This document shows positions 59,533 to 64,000 of a stretch of DNA of 64,000 nucleotides, in pieces (the stretch's first letter is position 1; each line of letters opens with the position of its first letter). The stretch spans positions 4,806,001 to 4,870,000 of the forward strand of contig JABWDB010000005.1 of the NCBI GenBank assembly GCA_019614645.1, given 5' to 3'. A model generated the notes under the pieces. That model searched no databases. It was not told the DNA's origin and worked only from the letters and a program-made list of their open reading frames with translations. The stretch is from Stratiolaelaps scimitus. Its lineage: Eukaryota; Arthropoda; Arachnida; Mesostigmata; Laelapidae. The translations under genes were made by a program, and so were the position numbers.

Positions 59533-59775
59533 GTCGAGCCCGGTGGCCTGGTGGTGCATTTATGTCCGTCCTGTCCGTCCTGCCAACGGACGAGACGCGC
59601 ATGTGCGCCTAAGTGGTTTGATCCCCAGCAATCGTTGCACATTTGCATTTAAAGGGGTTGTCCGTCTTATGGACCAGTGCCCAAAGCAGCTGCACCGTGC
59701 ACCGTGCTAAACGTTGCCTGTGAGTTAGCCTGGAAAACCTACTATTTTAGCTGTAATCATCGAGTTAGGGCATCA
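59533..59775 (+). mobile_element. tRNA-derived SINE, fullest copy
   Basis: It begins GTCGAGCCCGGTGGCCTGGTGG, which contains an A-box-like TGGCCTGGTGG. A B-box-like GGTTTGATCCCC lies at about 59617. The shared core CACATTTGCATTTA and tail CCTGGAAAACCTA follow. The same blocks recur at 62656 and in reverse at 7794. The 3' end is approximate. Confidence 0.75.
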
Positions 59776-60600
59776 GTCTCCCGTGGCTGGCCTCAGTGAT
59801 GGGGTGGAGTTTGTTGCCGCTTCAGATAAGTGTCAAGAAGCGTCTAATCGAACGAGCGCTGGGGGCGGGGTCACGCCCCCAACGAAAAAAGTTACCGATC
59901 ACGGTTCTAGCGAACGCAGTGGACACCTTGAGAAGCACACAAGAAGCAAACCAAACAAAAAAACAATGAGATAATCCGAACACAAAAGACCTAGCCTAAC
60001 GTTTACGAAAAAGAAAGCTCTTTGAAAACATTTTCAATTAAAATCAAATTCCCCATCGAATGAACGAGGTTTCTCGCGACCCTTCGCCATCCAGAAAATC
60101 GAAGCCGACGATCTCCTTCAAGCTCTGTCGGGCCCGCTTCGAACAAACCTGCTGTATCAGCGCGGGCTCACATATGCCGTGCGAGTTTGGTGGCAAACGG
60201 CGATTTCCCATAGGCTAGCTTAGCAATGTGGACGTTCCCATATAACGGTGGCGGGGAGACCCACCTACGATTCACTTGCTGAAAGGACACCACTGCTGAC
60301 AGGGTAGGTGCCGGCGGAGACGTGGCCCCGTCGAAGCAGAAGTCGTCTTTGGTTTTCGTGTACGTCAATATTTAGCCGACTTTTGCAGGCATGCCCACCG
60401 AACGCCAAAATGCATGACGCCATAGAGACTCGATCATGCCCCGCTCGATCCTCGCTGCATATCACTGCTTGCTTAATCACTGTCATTAAGCGCGCGGCAA
60501 GCACTTGAAACCAGTCGTTGTGCTCGTTGTTACAAATGCGTGCACAATATACAATATCAGTATAATGCATGCTCATTGATTACGGCGTGGAGTGTGTCGT
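59776..60600. other. Unassigned sequence
   Basis: A 51-codon plus frame from about 60060 (RDPSPSRKSKP...) ends near 60213. Overlapping frames on both strands at 60168-60576 have no recognised domain. Confidence 0.3.
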
Positions 60601-61294
60601 TATATATGCGTTTTTTTTTCAGGTGGAAAAACCCAGCCTCGATCGATCGATTCATTCAGCCAGCGGATTCGTGGCAGGATGAAAAAGCGTCGACTAAACA
60701 GCAGCTACTCATATGGAGCATCGGAAATCAAGCGATCGGCCGCCAGCCACACCGACGCCGCCAGTGAAACCGAAAGGCTAAATCTTGTGTGAAGCAAAAA
60801 TAAAGAGCGAGAGAGAGAGAGAAGATGGGAAGAGGGAGGGAAAGGGAGTAAATAAGCGAGAAAAAGAAAAAAAAAGAAATCGAAAAGTTCAATCGCATCG
60901 AAAAGAAAACCGGATGATGTCTCTTCTCCACCGGCCTGACCACCAGACCAAGGCACGGCTGCAGTTGGGCAACGCCAACCGCTTGGTTCAAGGCTATCGG
61001 GAATCAAAGGGAGCGATAAAATGAGCCAATGAGAGGGAGAGAGAGAGAGAGAGAGAAGGGTGGAAATTCAAAATTGCAGATTTTTCTTGTTATTGCAGCA
61101 GGTGCTGTTGTCACCGTCGTTGCTGCTGTTCGTGTTGTTGTCGTTTTGCGCTTGTTGTTGCTGGTGCTGCTGCCGCGGGTTCAGCTTCTTGGGCTTGTGT
61201 GTCTATCTATGTTAACCTTACGCTCGGCCCGTTTCCCTAGCAACAACAACGACGACAGCAGCAGCAGCAGCACCAGTTCTCTCTCTCTCTCTCG

Positions 61295-61333
<39 letters not shown>

Positions 61334-61720
61334 TATCTGCTTCAGTCGCTCTCATTTGGCTCTCGTTGAAAAGCAGCGAACAAGTATTCCTTCCTCTGAT
61401 GCCATCGAAGGTGCGGCGAAATCGCTATCGGCCATTGCTATGCCAAGAGGCTTTTCGCTCACCTGCCTCCCGGCAACTTCTACGCGTAGCCTGCTCACTG
61501 CCTGTATGCATGCATTGCCGAACAACCCGCCCGCGATCAACCGCGACAGCCCACCGCCACTGCCAGCACCACGATTGCCCGCACTGACGGTGTAGTTCAG
61601 AGATTTTTGTTTTTCTGCTGCTGGCGCCGCCGCCGCTGCCGCCACTACTCCGAATCCTCCTTGGCTCGCCTGATCGCCTATTCTACCTGCGCATAAGTCA
61701 ATTGATTTATGCGTGCGCGC
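60601..61720. other. Repeat-rich island
   Basis: It holds GA-rich tracts, CTG/TTG and CAG runs and a compound CT-TA microsatellite. A 188-codon plus frame at 61029-61595 runs straight through these repeats and is not a convincing gene. Confidence 0.35.
61278..61336. repeat. Compound CT then TA microsatellite
   Basis: (CT)n at 61278-61291 is followed by (TA)n to about 61336. Confidence 0.9.
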
Positions 61721-62503
61721 AAAATTCGCCCCGAGATTGGGCTGCGAGACAAACAAGTATTCGACAATCAGTGAAATATATATATATATATATGCATGCA
61801 TGCTTTGTAAAGTATTCTTGCTATTCTTTCAGCTACTTCGTCCAACCTATGCATTATATGCATGAAGAAGGCGGCGGCGGCGACGAATCACATGAACAAC
61901 TCGTATCGGCGGGGTGGCATTGAACAGACCAAACAAAGCGAGATTAAACGAAGCCGAACTGTCCACCAGTGGCATCCAGTTACGGCAAAGAAGGCAGGTT
62001 GGCGACTTGTGAATTTTGTCGATGCGCTATGAAGCTTGCAATATTTCTGTTAGAGAATGGTGATGACACTGTGACAAAATTCAAAGGGTTTTCTCGGTAA
62101 AACTAAACCATGCTTCGGACCTGTACGAGAGTGCGGGCTAATCTGCGTAAATGCGAACATTTACTAGGATTTGTGTGAAAAAATGACCTCGAAATGACTG
62201 AGATCAGCATTACGAGGACAACACTGGATGCTAGAAACTCCACGCGGCCACCGTAGAATCTGGAACAGGTCGTCGTTCTAAGCCAGTCTCCTCCACGTAG
62301 GATTCAAAAGAACATTACACAAAGAAATATCAGCCGATGAAGTCGAGAACAGAAGTTCAGGGAGGGCCAGACATCCGCGAACACCGAAATTGAAAGATCA
62401 CTGTTTTTTGCCGAGTCCACCAGTGTTCAACTTTCTTTACTGAGATCAGCATTACCTTAGGGCAAACCAAAAAAAAAACAATAAAACTAAATAAAATAAA
62501 TTC
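61721..62503. other. Unassigned sequence
   Basis: A short (TA)n tract lies at about 61778-61793 and an A-rich run at 62468-62500. No gene was seen. Confidence 0.4.
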
Positions 62504-62546
62504 GTGGTTGTGAGTCAGCCTGGAAAATTTACCTTAGGACATCATC
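62504..62546 (+). mobile_element. SINE tail fragment
   Basis: GTGAGTCAGCCTGGAAAATTTACC and TTAGGACATCA match the 3' end of the copy at 59533. Only the tail is present. Confidence 0.5.
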
Positions 62547-62655
62547 TTCGGTTGAGAATCAGTTTAGTTTAGTTAGGCTCGCATATATATAATGTGTACA
62601 CTCTTCTTTCCCATACGTGGGGTTAATAGCTGTGTGCCAGTGGTATGTTAAATAC

Positions 62656-62850
62656 GTCGAGCCCGGTGGCCTGGTGATGCATTCGCGTGCGCCTGGCGAG
62701 CCAGCTAGGTTGACCTGTTCAACCATCATCGTTGGACATTTGCATTTATAAATGGGGTCGATCATATGAAGTGGTGCCGAACGCAGCTCTACCGTAGACG
62801 TTAACTGTTGCCCGAGCTTCAGACTGGAAAATTTACGTTGGCATATCAAA
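62656..62850 (+). mobile_element. tRNA-derived SINE, second full copy
   Basis: It begins GTCGAGCCCGGTGGCCTGG like the copy at 59533. It carries GACATTTGCATTTA in the core and GACTGGAAAATTTACG near the end. The B box is eroded (AGGTTGACCTGTT). Confidence 0.75.
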
Positions 62851-64000
62851 AATCGGCGATGTTCTCTAAATCTCTATCTGTTTTCGTACCCCTATCTGCC
62901 GCTTCATCTTCGATCAATCATTCATTCCTCTGCTGTGTCCACTCATACATGATCACTCCTCTTCATTATTAGGATCGAGCAATTGCTTATCGTCAAATCG
63001 AGCAATTACTCAACCAGGCAAAGTAGCATCATTCTGGAACTGTGGGCGAACGGTGGCCGTTGCGCCTCTGGCTATCTGTCTCCAAAACAGAACTGTACTA
63101 AGCCATCGAGCAAGGGACAAAGAGACCTTGAGTTACACAAACAGGAGTTTCTCTCTCATTTCTTTTATCGACAGCAAAAATGTCGAACTGTAAATCACAA
63201 TATATATCGAATTCTTTTCGTTCGATGATATCACTCGATCTGCTATCTTCGCCATATCTACCTGTTCCGCCGAGTGGAACTCTCCCTCGCCTCTCCGCAC
63301 TGGCAACGATCTACATAGCCACATGTAGATTCGCACAAGTAGATGGTATTGTCCTAGTTGATTGATAACCCGATACGCCATTAAGATGCGGTGCTTATCT
63401 GCTGGGGACGTCATTCGGTGACGGTAATTTGCCATTCGTGCACGTGCGGGTATGCTCACGGGCAGCCCATGTCGAGACGGGAAGCGAGAACGGCAGTGAC
63501 AAACAACAGCCGAGCGCGGAGACCGAGAGGAGCGCTCTTTGCTGGGCGAGGAATCGCGCAAGCATGGGCATATATTATAATATGTGTATATACACACTTA
63601 TATTTATATGAATATTAATATATGGCATTGTCAAGCTGGCACTGAAATCAGACAGGAACCGACGCGTATGACTGGAGAGATAGTGAGAGAGAGAGATCGA
63701 TTGAGGTAGATCGTCCTTGGGGGCTCAATTGTCGCCTGCCGATCGTATGCTGCAGGTGCTGTGTACGATGTTCTCGTGTGTGGGTGGCGACCTGCGATGT
63801 CGCGTGTTTGTATTGTAGCTTGTGAACAGAGTGTACGATTACGTAGCGATTGTCAGCGAGGTGGCGGTTGGACGGTAACTACGTCTTTGGCGGGAAAAAG
63901 CCGCACGCCACTAGTTCCCAGTCCCGCTACCTGGTGATGACATATACGAGAAGTTGGGCGTTGTAAAGTATTGTTGTATAGTATTATCTTGCTCGCGCTG
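62851..64000. other. Unassigned sequence at the window end
   Basis: A 154-codon minus frame at 63133-63597 and overlapping plus frames show no recognised domain. It is GC-rich toward 63480-63560 and again near 63860-63940. Confidence 0.3.

Noticed and set aside
61029..61595. 188-codon plus-strand frame
   Set aside because: Driven by CTG, CT and TA repeats; no conserved domain.
1..64000. CRISPR arrays, rRNA genes, bacterial operons
   Set aside because: None seen; introns, SINEs and microsatellites show a eukaryotic nuclear genome.

Overview
The window looks like nuclear DNA of an invertebrate animal. It has spliced genes with GT-AG introns of about 0.4-1 kb, abundant (TA)n, (GA)n and CAA/CAG microsatellites, tRNA-derived SINE copies, a non-LTR retrotransposon relic, a Ty3-type LTR retrotransposon and a Tc1-type transposon. 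No operon, rRNA gene, intact tRNA gene or CRISPR array was seen. An arthropod is likely, and a mite or other chelicerate would fit, but the sequence alone does not settle the taxon.

Host genes that can be supported all lie in the first 12 kb. A DRAM/TMEM150-family membrane-protein gene (plus strand, 2397-4419, first exon not found) is followed by a BolA2-like gene (minus strand, 6607-7665) and a UTP23 ribosome-biogenesis gene (plus strand, 8721-11957, five exons). The BolA-like and UTP23 genes are head to head across about 1.06 kb, which suggests a shared promoter region. A SINE with an 11-base target-site duplication sits inside that space.

From 12 to 43 kb no host protein family could be recognised. 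This stretch alternates AT-rich DNA with GC-rich islands full of triplet and dinucleotide repeats (14.6-15.3, 18.0-18.5, 19.2-21.2, 25.7-28.1, 30.5-32.2, 35.7-36.6 and 41.6-42.2 kb). The islands have open frames on several strands at once. They may be UTRs, first exons or promoter regions of one or more large regulatory genes, but this is inference. The same kind of island returns at 54-54.8, 56-58.6 and 60.6-61.7 kb. A long inverted repeat (13.6-13.96 kb) and a decayed LINE reverse transcriptase (32.3-33.9 kb) also lie here.

The clearest mobile element is a complete Ty3-type LTR retrotransposon on the minus strand (43239-48586). It has LTRs that look identical, a 5-base target-site duplication, a primer-binding site, a polypurine tract, gag and pol. 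Just downstream is a Tc1-type DNA transposon (49898-51447) with long terminal inverted repeats, each carrying an outer and an inner direct-repeat motif, and a dead transposase. The last 12 kb hold microsatellites, GC-rich islands and more SINE copies, with no recognised host gene.

The most useful second-look items are the possible dual-compartment BolA2 start, the alternative end and open post-stop frame of UTP23, the Ty3 reading-frame change inside the protease, the direct-repeat TIR structure of the Tc1 element, and the hairpin-forming repeat near 13.8 kb.
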